Shown in pieces: positions 1 to 7,059 of a stretch of 13,139 bases of DNA; within the stretch, counting starts at the first letter, position 1, and each line of letters begins with the position of its first letter. Both the position numbers and the translations under genes were made by a program. Below the pieces are notes generated by a model. That model worked only from the letters and a program-made list of their open reading frames with translations, did no database searches and was not told where the DNA came from. This stretch comes from Bacillota bacterium (lineage in GTDB: Bacteria > Bacillota > Clostridia > Peptostreptococcales > Anaerovoracaceae), in the NCBI GenBank assembly GCA_022793975.1, contig JAAWDW010000088.1, forward strand, positions 1-13,139, read 5' to 3'.

Positions 1-431
1 ACACATACGGGCCTCCGCTTCCTGTCGCTCCGCTCCCTTCCGTGCGCCGCGTACTTGACTACGGAGTTTCCGAAATTCCGCCCGATAAAATACTTATGGG
101 TATGCCCAACTACGGATATGACTGGACGCTCCCATTTGTACAGGGCGAATCAAGAGCCGAAAAGATCAGCAATGGCGAAGCTGTCGAAAGAGCCGCACGC
201 TACGGAGTTCCCGTTGAATTCAGCGAAGAATATCAATCTCCGTACTACTACTATTACGATGAAACAGGTCGCGAACATGTAGTATGGTTCGAAGATGAAC
301 GCAGCTGGCAGGCAAAACTGAATCTTGTATCGGAATACGGTTTTGCCGGTATCAGTATTTGGAACATTATGCCGCCTTTTGCCGGGGGCCAGGCTATACT
401 CGCAAACGATTTTAACATTCTGAAAGTATAA
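1..431 (+). CDS. Glycoside hydrolase family 18, YaaH/SleL type (3' part only)
   Basis: This is the C-terminal part of a GH18 enzyme of the spore-associated YaaH/SleL group, which cleaves N-acetylglucosamine/muramic-delta-lactam glycan in spore cortex. The reading frame is open from base 3 to the TAA at 429-431, so the true start and the N-terminal half, where LysM repeats and the catalytic DxxDxDxE motif would be, lie outside the window. Visible family marks are TYGPPLPVAPLPSVRRV at the edge, ILMGMPNYGYDW (the barrel strand that lines the substrate groove), and the closing GISIWNIMPPFAGG. The in-frame GTG at 42 has no ribosome site and falls inside conserved sequence, so it is not a start. 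A spoIID gene follows after 78 bp, consistent with a spore-wall role, although I cannot tell whether this copy acts in germination or in mother-cell lysis. Confidence 0.88.
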   Translation, partial: TYGPPLPVAPLPSVRRVLDYGVSEIPPDKILMGMPNYGYDWTLPFVQGESRAEKISNGEAVERAARYGVPVEFSEEYQSPYYYYYDETGREHVVWFEDERSWQAKLNLVSEYGFAGISIWNIMPPFAGGQAILANDFNILKV

Positions 432-437
432 AAAACG

Positions 438-466
438 CATAAGTACGCAGCCTGTCCGCATATATT
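438..466 (+). promoter_or_regulatory. Possible sigma-E-like promoter of spoIID
   Basis: CATAAGT (438-444) and CATATATT (459-466) are separated by 14 bp. They partly match the sporulation mother-cell sigma-E pattern (ATA-rich -35, CATACAAT-like -10, about 14 bp apart); the -10 matches 6 of 8. spoIID belongs to the sigma-E regulon in Bacillus, which makes the site plausible. A 6-bp inverted repeat, GCCTGT (450-455) with ACAGGC (490-495), sits around it and ends beside the ribosome site. The match is weak and the call is an inference. Confidence 0.3.
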
Positions 467-509
467 TCAATATACAAAAATTAAATTGCACAGGCGGAGG
501 TAGATACTT

Positions 510-1529
510 ATGAAAAAAATAAAAAGAGATACTCTGATAGCCGGTGGATATTCTCTTGCGATAAACTTACTTGCACTCCTCATAATTCCGGCAGTAATAC
601 TGGGACTCTTTTCTGCAGTCTCACGTATTCCCGGAGCAGGAAATACATTCAGGAAGCACATTAACAAAGCTGATATTCCTAAAGAAATAAACATCTATGT
701 CACAGCAACCGGAGAGACGAAAAGTATAGCCTTTGAAGATTATGTGACCGGCGTTGTTGCCAGCGAAATGCCTTCTTCATTTGAAGAAGAAGCTCTCAAA
801 GCTCAGGCCATCGCAGCCCGTACATACAGCCTCTCCAAGGTTATACGGTCCGGAAGCAACGGATTTCCCGAAGCTCATCCACAGGCACCTCTGTGCGATG
901 ATGTTCACTGCCAGGTATATAACAGCAAGGAAACGCTTGCCGCATTAAAAGGTGATGAATGGATGAAAAACGGATACACAAAAGTAAAAAAAGCCGTTGA
1001 TAGTACTCGTGGACAGCTTATGTACTTTGACGGTGAACTTGTATCCCAGGCACTTTTCCATTCATCAAGCGGCGGCCGCACAGAAAATTCCGAAGATGTA
1101 TTTGCCAGCACGGTTCCCTATCTCAGGAGTGTGGACAGTCCGTACGAAGACGAAGCAACACATAAAAACGAACAAGTAACGGTTTCACTTCTTGAACTTG
1201 CTTCCAAGCTTAACGGAAAATATCAAGACCGCTATACCGGCAATTTCACGGCAAACGATATAAAGATCAAATCGCGCACAGAAGGCGGCACAGTAGCCGA
1301 ATTTACCGTGGGAAGCGCTTCTTACCGCGGTCGTGAAATACGCGAAGCACTGAGTCTCGCCTCAGCTACATTCGATATCGCATCTGCCGGTGAATATGTC
1401 ACATTCACCACCAACGGTTACGGTCACGGAGTAGGTATGAGCCAGTACGGCGCTAACGGTATGGCAAAAAAAGGATATGATTACCGTGAAATACTTTCGC
1501 ACTATTACACCGGTGTTGTCATAGATTAA
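510..1529 (+). CDS. spoIID: Stage II sporulation protein D (SpoIID)
   Basis: SpoIID is a membrane-bound lytic transglycosylase that removes stem-less glycan during engulfment of the forespore, working with SpoIIM and SpoIIP. The 339-residue product has a short basic N-terminus, one membrane segment at about residues 12-36, then the SpoIID/LytB domain. Visible are the catalytic Glu in ASEMP (E86), followed by EALKAQAIAARTY; a zinc-type pair C129/C134 in LCDDVHCQVY, as described for the Clostridioides difficile enzyme; FHSSSGG (183-189); and the closing GYGHGVGMSQYGANGMA and YYTGV. The start is fixed by AGGCGGAGG about 9 nt before the ATG. It follows the GH18 gene by 78 bp and converges on murA across a shared terminator. 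Length and motifs are normal for the family. Confidence 0.97.
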   Translation: MKKIKRDTLIAGGYSLAINLLALLIIPAVILGLFSAVSRIPGAGNTFRKHINKADIPKEINIYVTATGETKSIAFEDYVTGVVASEMPSSFEEEALKAQAIAARTYSLSKVIRSGSNGFPEAHPQAPLCDDVHCQVYNSKETLAALKGDEWMKNGYTKVKKAVDSTRGQLMYFDGELVSQALFHSSSGGRTENSEDVFASTVPYLRSVDSPYEDEATHKNEQVTVSLLELASKLNGKYQDRYTGNFTANDIKIKSRTEGGTVAEFTVGSASYRGREIREALSLASATFDIASAGEYVTFTTNGYGHGVGMSQYGANGMAKKGYDYREILSHYYTGVVID

Positions 1530-1561
1530 AAACTGCACATAGTATCATCTCGGCTCCTCAT

Positions 1562-1612
1562 AAAAAATAAGAATCCCCGGCAGATTATATCTTCCGGGGG
1601 ATTTTTATTTTA
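1562..1612. terminator. Bidirectional rho-independent terminator between spoIID and murA
   Basis: AATCCCCGG (1572-1580) and CCGGGGGATT (1594-1603) form a GC-rich stem with one extra G and a 13-nt loop. On the plus strand it is followed by TTTTTATTTT; on the minus strand the complement of AAAAAATAA (1562-1570) gives an equal U-tract. It can therefore stop both spoIID and murA transcription. Confidence 0.88.
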
Positions 1613-1620
1613 CATAACTT

Positions 1621-2901
1621 TTATATATCTTTTATTTTTTCTTCGACTCTTTCTATATCTGCGCCCAGCGCCCTGAATTTGTCTATAAAATTCTCATAGC
1701 CGCGCTCTATATGATATATTTCGGAAACTTCCGTTTCACCTTCTGCCGCAAGTCCCGCCAGCACCACAGCCGCACCTGCGCGCAAGTCTGTCGCCAACAC
1801 TTTCGCACCCTTAAGTACATTCGGTCCTTCAATTGTAGCTTTTCTGTCCTCTGTCTTTATCTTAGCTCCCATTCTTTCAAGCTCGGAAACATGCATAAAG
1901 CGATTCTCAAAAACGGTCTCTATTACATTGCTTGTCCCCTCTGTTGTCGCTAGAAACGCCATAAATATAGACTGCATATCCGTCGGAAATCCGGGATAAG
2001 GCAGAGTTTTTATATCTGTCGCTATGAGCGGATTCACATCACCGCGCACCATAAGTCCGTCAAGATAATCATCTATGACAACACCGCATTCTCTCAACTT
2101 CGCTATCACAGGCTTAACATGATCCGGAAGAGCATTTTTTATCAGTATCCTTCCTCTCGTTATCGCCGCCGCCACCATAAATGTTCCCGTTTCTATTCTG
2201 TCCGGTATTACACTGTGGCGAACACCACCGAGCTTTTTTACACCTTCTATCTTTATCGTATCTGTACCAGCGCCTTTAATCTTGGCTCCCATTTTATTGA
2301 GAAAGTTCGCCAAATCTATTATTTCCGGCTCTTCAGCCACATTTTCTATTACAGAAGTTCCCTCTGCAAGCACAGCCGCCATAATTATATTCTCCGTAGC
2401 ACCCACGCTTGGAAAATCAAGGTATAAATTACAGCCTTTAAGTCCGCCTTCCGCTATCGCTTCAACATAATCATTTGTTTCCTGTATCTTTGCTCCCAGA
2501 GCCGCAAAGCCCTTAAGATGCAGATCTATCGGTCGTGCCCCTATAGCGCATCCGCCGGGCAGAGGCATTTTTGCCCTTCCCGTTCTTGCAAGGAGCGGTC
2601 CCATTAAAAGTACAGAAGCCCTCATCTTGTTTACAAGTGCATATGGAGCTTCATTTTCCATGGTATCGCCCGCTTTTATATAAAGCTGATTATTTGCGTA
2701 GTCCTCTTCAACGCCGGCTCCCACTCTGCCCAAAATATTGCACATTACATCAACATCTCTCAACCTGGGCACATCCATTATCTGACACTTCTCGTCTGTG
2801 AGAAGGCTGGCTGCCATTATAGGAAGTACTGCATTCTTTGAGCCGCTTATGGTTACTTCGCCGTTAAGCGGTCCGCCGCTTCTTACTAAAAATTTCGCCA
2901 C
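1621..2901 (-). CDS. murA: UDP-N-acetylglucosamine 1-carboxyvinyltransferase (MurA)
   Basis: MurA transfers enolpyruvate from phosphoenolpyruvate to UDP-GlcNAc, the first committed step of peptidoglycan synthesis, in the cytoplasm. The 426-residue protein has the usual EPSP-synthase fold length. Visible active-site residues are K22-N23 in ISGSKNAVLP, the fosfomycin-target cysteine C118 in PLPGGCAIGARPIDLH, and DRIETGTFMVAAA later in the chain. Translation starts at GTG (2899-2901), supported by GGGAGG 6 nt upstream; no better ATG exists. It lies 25 bp behind glyA and is probably co-transcribed with it. The next gene beyond its 3' end is spoIID, here convergent; in Bacillus murAA and spoIID are adjacent and parallel. 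Firmicutes often hold two MurA paralogues, and I cannot decide which this is. Confidence 0.97.
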   Translation of the reverse strand: MAKFLVRSGGPLNGEVTISGSKNAVLPIMAASLLTDEKCQIMDVPRLRDVDVMCNILGRVGAGVEEDYANNQLYIKAGDTMENEAPYALVNKMRASVLLMGPLLARTGRAKMPLPGGCAIGARPIDLHLKGFAALGAKIQETNDYVEAIAEGGLKGCNLYLDFPSVGATENIIMAAVLAEGTSVIENVAEEPEIIDLANFLNKMGAKIKGAGTDTIKIEGVKKLGGVRHSVIPDRIETGTFMVAAAITRGRILIKNALPDHVKPVIAKLRECGVVIDDYLDGLMVRGDVNPLIATDIKTLPYPGFPTDMQSIFMAFLATTEGTSNVIETVFENRFMHVSELERMGAKIKTEDRKATIEGPNVLKGAKVLATDLRAGAAVVLAGLAAEGETEVSEIYHIERGYENFIDKFRALGADIERVEEKIKDI

Positions 2902-2926
2902 TTAAATCCTCCCGCAAAAATTTTTA

Positions 2927-4174
2927 TTACATTGACTCAGGATACAGAGGATATTTCTTTGTTATTTCCGAAACTGTGTTTGTTACCTCATCTATTGCGC
3001 TTTCGCCCTCTTTTATCATCTTCGCTATACAACTGCCGACTTTTATAAAATCTTCCTCGTTAAGTCCGCGTGTAGTCGCCGCCGGAGTACCAAGGCGAAG
3101 TCCACTCGTTATAAACGGACTTCTCGTTTCATTCGGTACTGAGTTCTTATTTGCCGTTATATGCACACGGTCAAGCAGTTTTTCAAGCTCTTTTCCCGTA
3201 ATACCGTCAGTCCCCAGATCCACAAGCATCAGATGATTGTCCGTACCTCCGGAAACAAGTCTTATACCGTTATCTGTAAGACTTTTTGCAAGCGCTTTGG
3301 CATTAGCTACAACTCTTCCCTGATATTCTTTAAATTCAGGTCTCTGAGCCTCTTCAAAGCAGACCGCTTTCGCTGCTATTATGTGCATCAGAGGACCTCC
3401 CTGTGTACCCGGAAAAACTCCTTTATCTATTGCCGCCGCGTATTTTTCCTTGCAGAGTATCATTCCTCCGCGCGGTCCTCTCAAAGTTTTATGTGTAGTC
3501 GTAGTTACAACATCAGAATACGGCACAGGATTCATATGATGACCCGTCGCAACCAGCCCGGCAATATGCGCCATATCAACCATGAGAAGTGCTCCCACTT
3601 CATCCGCTATCTCACGGAATTTCTTAAAATCAATAGCACGCGGATACGCCGAAGCCCCTGCTACTATCATTTTAGGCTTGCTTTTCTTTGCAATTTCCAT
3701 TATGTTATCATAATCTATCATTTCTGTATCTGGCATTACTCCGTAAGATACAAAATTGAAATACATTCCCGACATATTCACAGGACTTCCATGAGTAAGA
3801 TGCCCGCCATGCGGAAGACTCATTCCCAGAATAGTATCGCCCGGCTTAAGCAGCGAAAAATATACCGATAAATTGGCATTGGCTCCCGAATGAGGCTGAA
3901 CATTCGCATGCTCTGCTCCAAACAGCTCACATGCCTTATCACGTGCAATATTCTCCGCCACGTCCACATACTCGCATCCGCCGTAATATCTCTTTGCCGG
4001 ATAACCTTCCGCATATTTATTGGTCAGATGACTTCCCATAGCAGCAAGCACAGCATCGGAAACAAAATTTTCCGATGCAATAAGTTCTATATTATCACGC
4101 TGTCTTTTCAGTTCCGCCTTCATAGCTTCGGCAACATCCGGCGCCGCCTTGCTTATAATGTCAAATTGTATCAT
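2927..4174 (-). CDS. glyA: Serine hydroxymethyltransferase (GlyA)
   Basis: GlyA is the cytoplasmic, pyridoxal-phosphate enzyme that interconverts serine plus tetrahydrofolate with glycine plus methylene-tetrahydrofolate, feeding thymidylate, purine and methionine synthesis. The 415-residue chain shows family motifs in order: LIASENFVS (31-39), YAEGYPAKRYYGG (54-66), NVQPHSGANAN (91-101), the PLP-proximal D200 and H203 in MVDMAHIAGL, and the Schiff-base lysine K229 in TTTTHKTLRGPRGG. A C-terminal substrate-carboxylate arginine is present in SGLRLGTPA. The ATG at 4172-4174 has a GGAGGAAAAACTA ribosome site. murA follows after 25 bp. Upstream is the AbrB-like gene, separated by a 65-bp gap with an imperfect hairpin, so glyA may be read partly from that promoter. 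No glycine riboswitch would fit in the gap. Confidence 0.98.
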   Translation of the reverse strand: MIQFDIISKAAPDVAEAMKAELKRQRDNIELIASENFVSDAVLAAMGSHLTNKYAEGYPAKRYYGGCEYVDVAENIARDKACELFGAEHANVQPHSGANANLSVYFSLLKPGDTILGMSLPHGGHLTHGSPVNMSGMYFNFVSYGVMPDTEMIDYDNIMEIAKKSKPKMIVAGASAYPRAIDFKKFREIADEVGALLMVDMAHIAGLVATGHHMNPVPYSDVVTTTTHKTLRGPRGGMILCKEKYAAAIDKGVFPGTQGGPLMHIIAAKAVCFEEAQRPEFKEYQGRVVANAKALAKSLTDNGIRLVSGGTDNHLMLVDLGTDGITGKELEKLLDRVHITANKNSVPNETRSPFITSGLRLGTPAATTRGLNEEDFIKVGSCIAKMIKEGESAIDEVTNTVSEITKKYPLYPESM

Positions 4175-4191
4175 TAGTTTTTCCTCCGCTC

Positions 4192-4241
4192 AAAAGCAAT
4201 AGGTACTCTGGCCGCTGCCGAATACCTATTTATACGCTTTT
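4192..4241 (-). terminator. Imperfect hairpin after abrB, possible weak terminator or attenuator
   Basis: Nested arms AAAAGC+AATAGGTA (4192-4205) and TACCTATT (4223-4230)+GCTTTT (4236-4241) can pair with a 5-nt bulge. On the minus strand the stem ends in GCTTTTG, a short U-run. It overlaps the last bases of the AbrB gene and lies just before the glyA ribosome site, so it may only reduce readthrough. Confidence 0.4.
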
Positions 4242-4485
4242 ATTTCATATTCTTAAGTTCTTTCAGACAATCCTCACATACGTTCTTTTCTTTGACACGC
4301 ATTACATTTTTTGCATTTCCGCAAAATACACAGGCCGGCTCATATTTTTTAAGCAATATGTATTCATCATCAACAAAAATTTCAATCGGATCTTTTATCT
4401 CGATATCGAGAGTCCTCCTGAGCTCTATAGGCAATACAATACGTCCAAGTTCATCTACTTTTCTTACTATTCCTGTAGCTTTCAT
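4240..4485 (-). CDS. AbrB/SpoVT-family transition regulator with C-terminal Cys4 knuckle
   Basis: The first ~48 residues match the AbrB swapped-hairpin DNA-binding domain almost word for word (ATGIVRKVDELGRIVLPIEL, then a VDDEYILLKKY ending). In Bacillus AbrB is a dimer/tetramer that represses transition-phase and sporulation-related genes. The tail differs: instead of the Bacillus tetramerisation domain it carries CVFC (C52, C55) and CEDC (C70, C73), a likely zinc-binding knuckle. Total length is 81 residues. ATG at 4483-4485 is preceded by GGGAGG with 8 nt spacing. It lies upstream of glyA-murA on the same strand and has its own candidate promoter. AbrB itself or a paralogue are both possible, so no symbol is given. 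AbrB genes commonly autoregulate, but no operator can be read by eye. Confidence 0.93.
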   Translation of the reverse strand: MKATGIVRKVDELGRIVLPIELRRTLDIEIKDPIEIFVDDEYILLKKYEPACVFCGNAKNVMRVKEKNVCEDCLKELKNMK

Positions 4486-4542
4486 TTTATAATCCTCCCG
4501 TTCTTATAACAATTTTCTTACAACAATACTATGCTATGATTT

Positions 4543-4571
4543 ATTTTACTATTTTTGTAAATTGTAGTAAA
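4543..4571 (-). promoter_or_regulatory. Candidate sigma-A promoter of the AbrB-like gene
   Basis: On the minus strand TTTACT (4566-4571) and TAAAAT (4543-4548) are exactly 17 bp apart, in a very AT-rich stretch between the DUF948-like gene and abrB. The leader would be about 50 nt. AT-richness makes chance matches likely, so confidence is moderate. Confidence 0.45.
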
Positions 4572-4578
4572 GCCTTTT

Positions 4579-4911
4579 TTAATCTTTTTTACTTTTAGCA
4601 CCAAATATATTTTTAAGACCCGCAACTGAATTGACAACATTAGTCGCCGCTTTCACTGCACTCTGATTTCCCTTTATAAGTTCTGATATAGTTCCTATCG
4701 CTTCTACGGCTCCATCCACCGCCCCATCAATATCCTTCGCCTTACTCGCTGCGATAGCCGTTATAACTTCTGTATCTTCAAGCACTTTATTTGTATGCTT
4801 TACAGTCTCAATCAGATTTTTAACAAGTCCGATCAGATAAAATATAAATATAATTCCCGCTATTCCGAGCACAAGCAGGACTAATTCCTGTACTGTTATC
4901 GTTATCTGCAT
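4579..4911 (-). CDS. Small single-helix membrane protein, DUF948-like
   Basis: A 110-residue product starting MQITITVQE has one strong membrane helix (about residues 9-31, LVLLVLGIAGIIFIFYLIGL) followed by an amphipathic, alanine/valine-rich region likely to be helical or coiled coil, and a basic tail GAKSKKD. This architecture resembles DUF948 proteins, whose role is not known. An ATG 51 bp further upstream also opens the frame, but I chose 4911 because AAAGGAGGT lies 9 nt before it and the membrane helix then starts near the N-terminus. The longer version would place the promoter -10 inside the coding sequence. It is divergent from spmA with about 112 bp between starts, so a spore-related role is conceivable but not shown. 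Confidence 0.82.
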   Translation of the reverse strand: MQITITVQELVLLVLGIAGIIFIFYLIGLVKNLIETVKHTNKVLEDTEVITAIAASKAKDIDGAVDGAVEAIGTISELIKGNQSAVKAATNVVNSVAGLKNIFGAKSKKD

Positions 4912-4944
4912 CCGCCGGTACCTCCTTTTTTTATCCGTATATAT

Positions 4945-4973
4945 ATTATCCCTCAATTGCACAAAAATAGCAA
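4945..4973 (-). promoter_or_regulatory. Sigma-A-type promoter of the DUF948-like gene
   Basis: Minus-strand TTGCTA (4968-4973) and GATAAT (4945-4950) are separated by 17 bp. Transcription would start near 4938, giving a leader of about 27 nt containing the AAAGGAGGT site. This supports the internal start at 4911 rather than the longer frame. Confidence 0.6.
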
Positions 4974-5023
4974 CATCTTTTTCCTGTCTTTGAATAGTAT
5001 TATTAGAGTAGGAGGCTTTCTTT

Positions 5024-5605
5024 ATGATGAATTATTTATGGGCAGGAATGCTTATAATCGGAGCCGTGTTTGCCGCGGCAAAAGGCAATCTTGCGTCTTT
5101 TACAGACGGTCTTATGTCAAGCTGCGGCGATGCCGTGCATTTTATGATAGAACTTGCCGGAGTTATGGCAGTCTGGAGCGGTATTATGGAAATAGCAAGC
5201 AAAAGCGGACTTATCGGCAAACTTGCCGAATTTGCTTCTCCGTTTATGCGTTTTCTTTTTCCCAAAGAACGCGATAAAGATACAATAGCATTTATTCTCA
5301 TGAGTTTTACGGCAAATATATTCGGCGCCGGAAACAGCGCTACCGTATTTTCTCTTAAAGCAATGGAACGAATGGACGAACAAAACGGCCGCAGTAGCCT
5401 TGCAAGCAACACAATGTGTATGTTTACCGCAGTATCTATGTCAATGCTGCAGCTCGTACCAATCACTGTTCTTAAAATACGCGGTGATCTTGCATCCCCA
5501 AATCCCGGTATCATTATAATTCCGTCGATCCTTGCGGGACTCATCTCAATGATCGTATCTATTGCAGTATGCAAATATTATGAATGGAAGGAGCCGCATC
5601 TATGA
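5024..5605 (+). CDS. spmA: Spore maturation protein A (SpmA)
   Basis: SpmA is a membrane protein needed for full dehydration of the spore core; in Bacillus spmA and spmB follow dacB and are expressed in the mother cell under sigma-E. The 193-residue protein has several hydrophobic segments and the nucleoside-recognition (Gate) domain pattern: LAGVMAVWSGIMEIA, a loop with FLFPKERDKDTIAFILMSFTANI, then FGAGNSATVFSLKAMERM, and a C-terminal helix ending in a hydrophilic KYYEWKEPHL. Length agrees with Bacillus SpmA. ATG at 5024 has AGGAGG about 8 nt upstream; the second ATG directly follows. Its TGA stop overlaps an ATG that opens a 5-codon mini-ORF leading into spmB. I could not identify a convincing sigma-E promoter in the divergent gap. 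Confidence 0.96.
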   Translation: MMNYLWAGMLIIGAVFAAAKGNLASFTDGLMSSCGDAVHFMIELAGVMAVWSGIMEIASKSGLIGKLAEFASPFMRFLFPKERDKDTIAFILMSFTANIFGAGNSATVFSLKAMERMDEQNGRSSLASNTMCMFTAVSMSMLQLVPITVLKIRGDLASPNPGIIIIPSILAGLISMIVSIAVCKYYEWKEPHL

Positions 5606-5624
5606 TGCCGGATAAATAAAAATG
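5586..5624 (+). promoter_or_regulatory. Mini-ORF coupling device between spmA and spmB
   Basis: A strong ribosome site GGAAGGAG (5586-5593) inside the end of spmA lies 8 nt before ATG at 5602, which overlaps the spmA stop as ATGA. That ATG opens only ATGATGCCGGATAAATAA (5602-5619, peptide MMPDK). spmB begins at 5622, 2 nt after the mini-ORF stop, and has no ribosome site of its own at normal spacing. The arrangement looks like reinitiation-based coupling; this function is an inference. Confidence 0.55.
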
Positions 5625-6158
5625 TCATCAATATTAAATGAAATATCTTCTCTTTTTATACCGGTAATAATCATCGGCGTTATAGCTTACGGTATATACA
5701 AAAAAGCACCTGTCTATGATTATTTCACAGCAGGCGCCAAAGATGGCCTTAAAACCTGTATTGAGATGCTTCCGTTTATAATAGCAATATTCATCGGCAT
5801 TGAAGCTATCACATCTTCCGGAGCAATGGAATTCTTTCAAAAACTCATAGGCCCTTTTATGGAAATAATAGGAATTCCGCGTGAACTTACTTCAATCATC
5901 ATCCTGCGTCCCGTATCAGGCAGCGGCTCGATTGTACTTGCGGAAAAACTTATGCGTACATACGGTACAGACAGCCTCGTCGGTATGAGCGCGAGCGTTA
6001 TGGTAGGATCGTGCGAAACAGTATTTTATGTGCTGGCACTTTACTATGGCGTTACCTCGGTAAAAAAACTCCGGCACGCATTGCCTGCCGGAATCATCGG
6101 TTATATTGCCGGGGTACTTGCCTCAGTCTATCTCTCATATATCATGCTTATTTCCTGA
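5622..6158 (+). CDS. spmB: Spore maturation protein B (SpmB)
   Basis: SpmB is the partner of SpmA in spore-core dehydration and shares its nucleoside-recognition (Gate) membrane domain. The 178-residue product has the same length as Bacillus SpmB. The sequence shows MSSILNEISSLFIPVIIIG at the N-terminus, YDYFTAGAKDGLKTCIEMLPFIIAIFIGI, the conserved RPVSGSGSIVLAEKLM and SASVMVGSCETVFYVLALYYG, and a C-terminal membrane segment. The start at 5622 aligns with the usual N-terminus, but lacks a proper ribosome site; an upstream in-frame TAA at 5613-5615 rules out a longer form. Translation probably depends on ribosomes finishing spmA and the mini-ORF. Its last 31 bp overlap the 3' end of trmN6 on the other strand, leaving no room for a conventional terminator. 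Confidence 0.96.
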   Translation: MSSILNEISSLFIPVIIIGVIAYGIYKKAPVYDYFTAGAKDGLKTCIEMLPFIIAIFIGIEAITSSGAMEFFQKLIGPFMEIIGIPRELTSIIILRPVSGSGSIVLAEKLMRTYGTDSLVGMSASVMVGSCETVFYVLALYYGVTSVKKLRHALPAGIIGYIAGVLASVYLSYIMLIS

Positions 6159-7030
6159 GTATATTCTCCGTCCTCATCATAAACAGCAAGCGGAGCACAC
6201 ATCCTAATCTCTTTTCCTCCGCCAAGTACGCCATGAATCAAAAGAAGGTTTGGTGCTTCGTTTGGCCGCGGACTCACAAAACGCAAAGTCTTAGGCTCTA
6301 TTCTGTATTTTCTGCACAAACAGCATATATCAGTAAGCCGCGACGGTCTGTGCACCATATAAAAATCGCCCTTTTCCTTTAAAAGTGCAGATGCCGTACG
6401 TATAAAGTCTTCAAGGGTACCGCTCGTTTCCTGGCGGGCTATCACCTTTGCAGGATTTTTTCCTTCTATTCCTCTCCCGCCTTCCGTATAAGGCGGATTG
6501 ACGGTAACAACATCAAAACCCTCAAAACGAGTACTTCCTTTTACCTTTTTCATAATGTCCCAGAGCCGCTCGTCAATCATACTGTCGCTTACATCTCCGC
6601 ATACCATATGCAGTCTTGCGGAAAGCCCGTTAAGCTTTACATTTCTCACCGCTCTTTCAAAACTCCCATCCTGCACCTCAACTCCGAATATCTGTGCGGT
6701 ATCGGGCAGTTTGTGGCTCAAAACAAGCGGTATAATTCCTGTTCCTGTTCCCAAGTCACAGACGGTTACATCATTACCGTACGTCCTTCCAGCACCTCGT
6801 ACCGCGAAATCAGAAAGAATCACCGCATCTATCCCATAGCAAAACTCATCAGGCTTCTGAATCAGTCTAAGACCTCCGAATCCTATGTTGTCAAGTCTCT
6901 CTCCGCTCAATATATTAACCGCGCCGCATATGCCGTCAGTATTTTTCTCAGTTTCATTTATCTTTATATCCGTTTTTATATCTCCTTCTTTGTACACAAT
7001 TATATTTATAGTTCTGTATATCGGCTGCAC
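6128..7030 (-). CDS. trmN6: tRNA1(Val) (adenine-37-N6)-methyltransferase-like (TrmN6/YabB)
   Basis: This is a class I S-adenosylmethionine methyltransferase of the YfiC/TrmN6 group, which methylates N6 of A37 in tRNA1(Val). SAM motif I is VCDLGTGTGI (90-99), an acidic GVEVQ strand end follows (116-120), and the catalytic NPPY is at 178-181. Family proteins usually begin a few residues before ERLDxxxxxGLxIIQ; here that block is at residues 44-57, so the frame from GTG 7030 has an extra ~40 residues and no ribosome site. TTG at 6908-6910 (giving MSGERLDN) is a credible alternative. It lies 29 bp after ricT, as in the Bacillus tmk-holB-ricT-yabA-yabB string, though yabA is missing here. The 3' end overlaps spmB by 31 bp. 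Confidence 0.85.
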   Translation of the reverse strand: MQPIYRTINIIVYKEGDIKTDIKINETEKNTDGICGAVNILSGERLDNIGFGGLRLIQKPDEFCYGIDAVILSDFAVRGAGRTYGNDVTVCDLGTGTGIIPLVLSHKLPDTAQIFGVEVQDGSFERAVRNVKLNGLSARLHMVCGDVSDSMIDERLWDIMKKVKGSTRFEGFDVVTVNPPYTEGGRGIEGKNPAKVIARQETSGTLEDFIRTASALLKEKGDFYMVHRPSRLTDICCLCRKYRIEPKTLRFVSPRPNEAPNLLLIHGVLGGGKEIRMCAPLAVYDEDGEYTQEISMIYER

Positions 7031-7059
7031 TATTTGGGGTTTAAATAATTTTTTATTGT

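Noticed and set aside
3161..3871. A 236-codon plus-strand ORF inside glyA
   Set aside because: Exact antisense shadow of a well-conserved gene, rich in Cys/His/Arg/Tyr/Ser in the way of out-of-frame translation; no ribosome site.
4912..4962. Longer start of the DUF948-like gene (MQLRDN...)
   Set aside because: It would overlap the promoter -10 and has no ribosome site; the ATG at 4911 has AAAGGAGGT in place.
4936..4970. Possible sigma-E promoter for spmA (ATA-rich -35, CACAAAAA -10)
   Set aside because: Only 5 of 8 matches in an AT-rich stretch; not good enough although sigma-E control of spmA would be expected.
5032..5574. A 180-codon minus-strand ORF opposite spmA
   Set aside because: Antisense shadow in the codon-phase mirror of spmA; no ribosome site and no recognisable domain.
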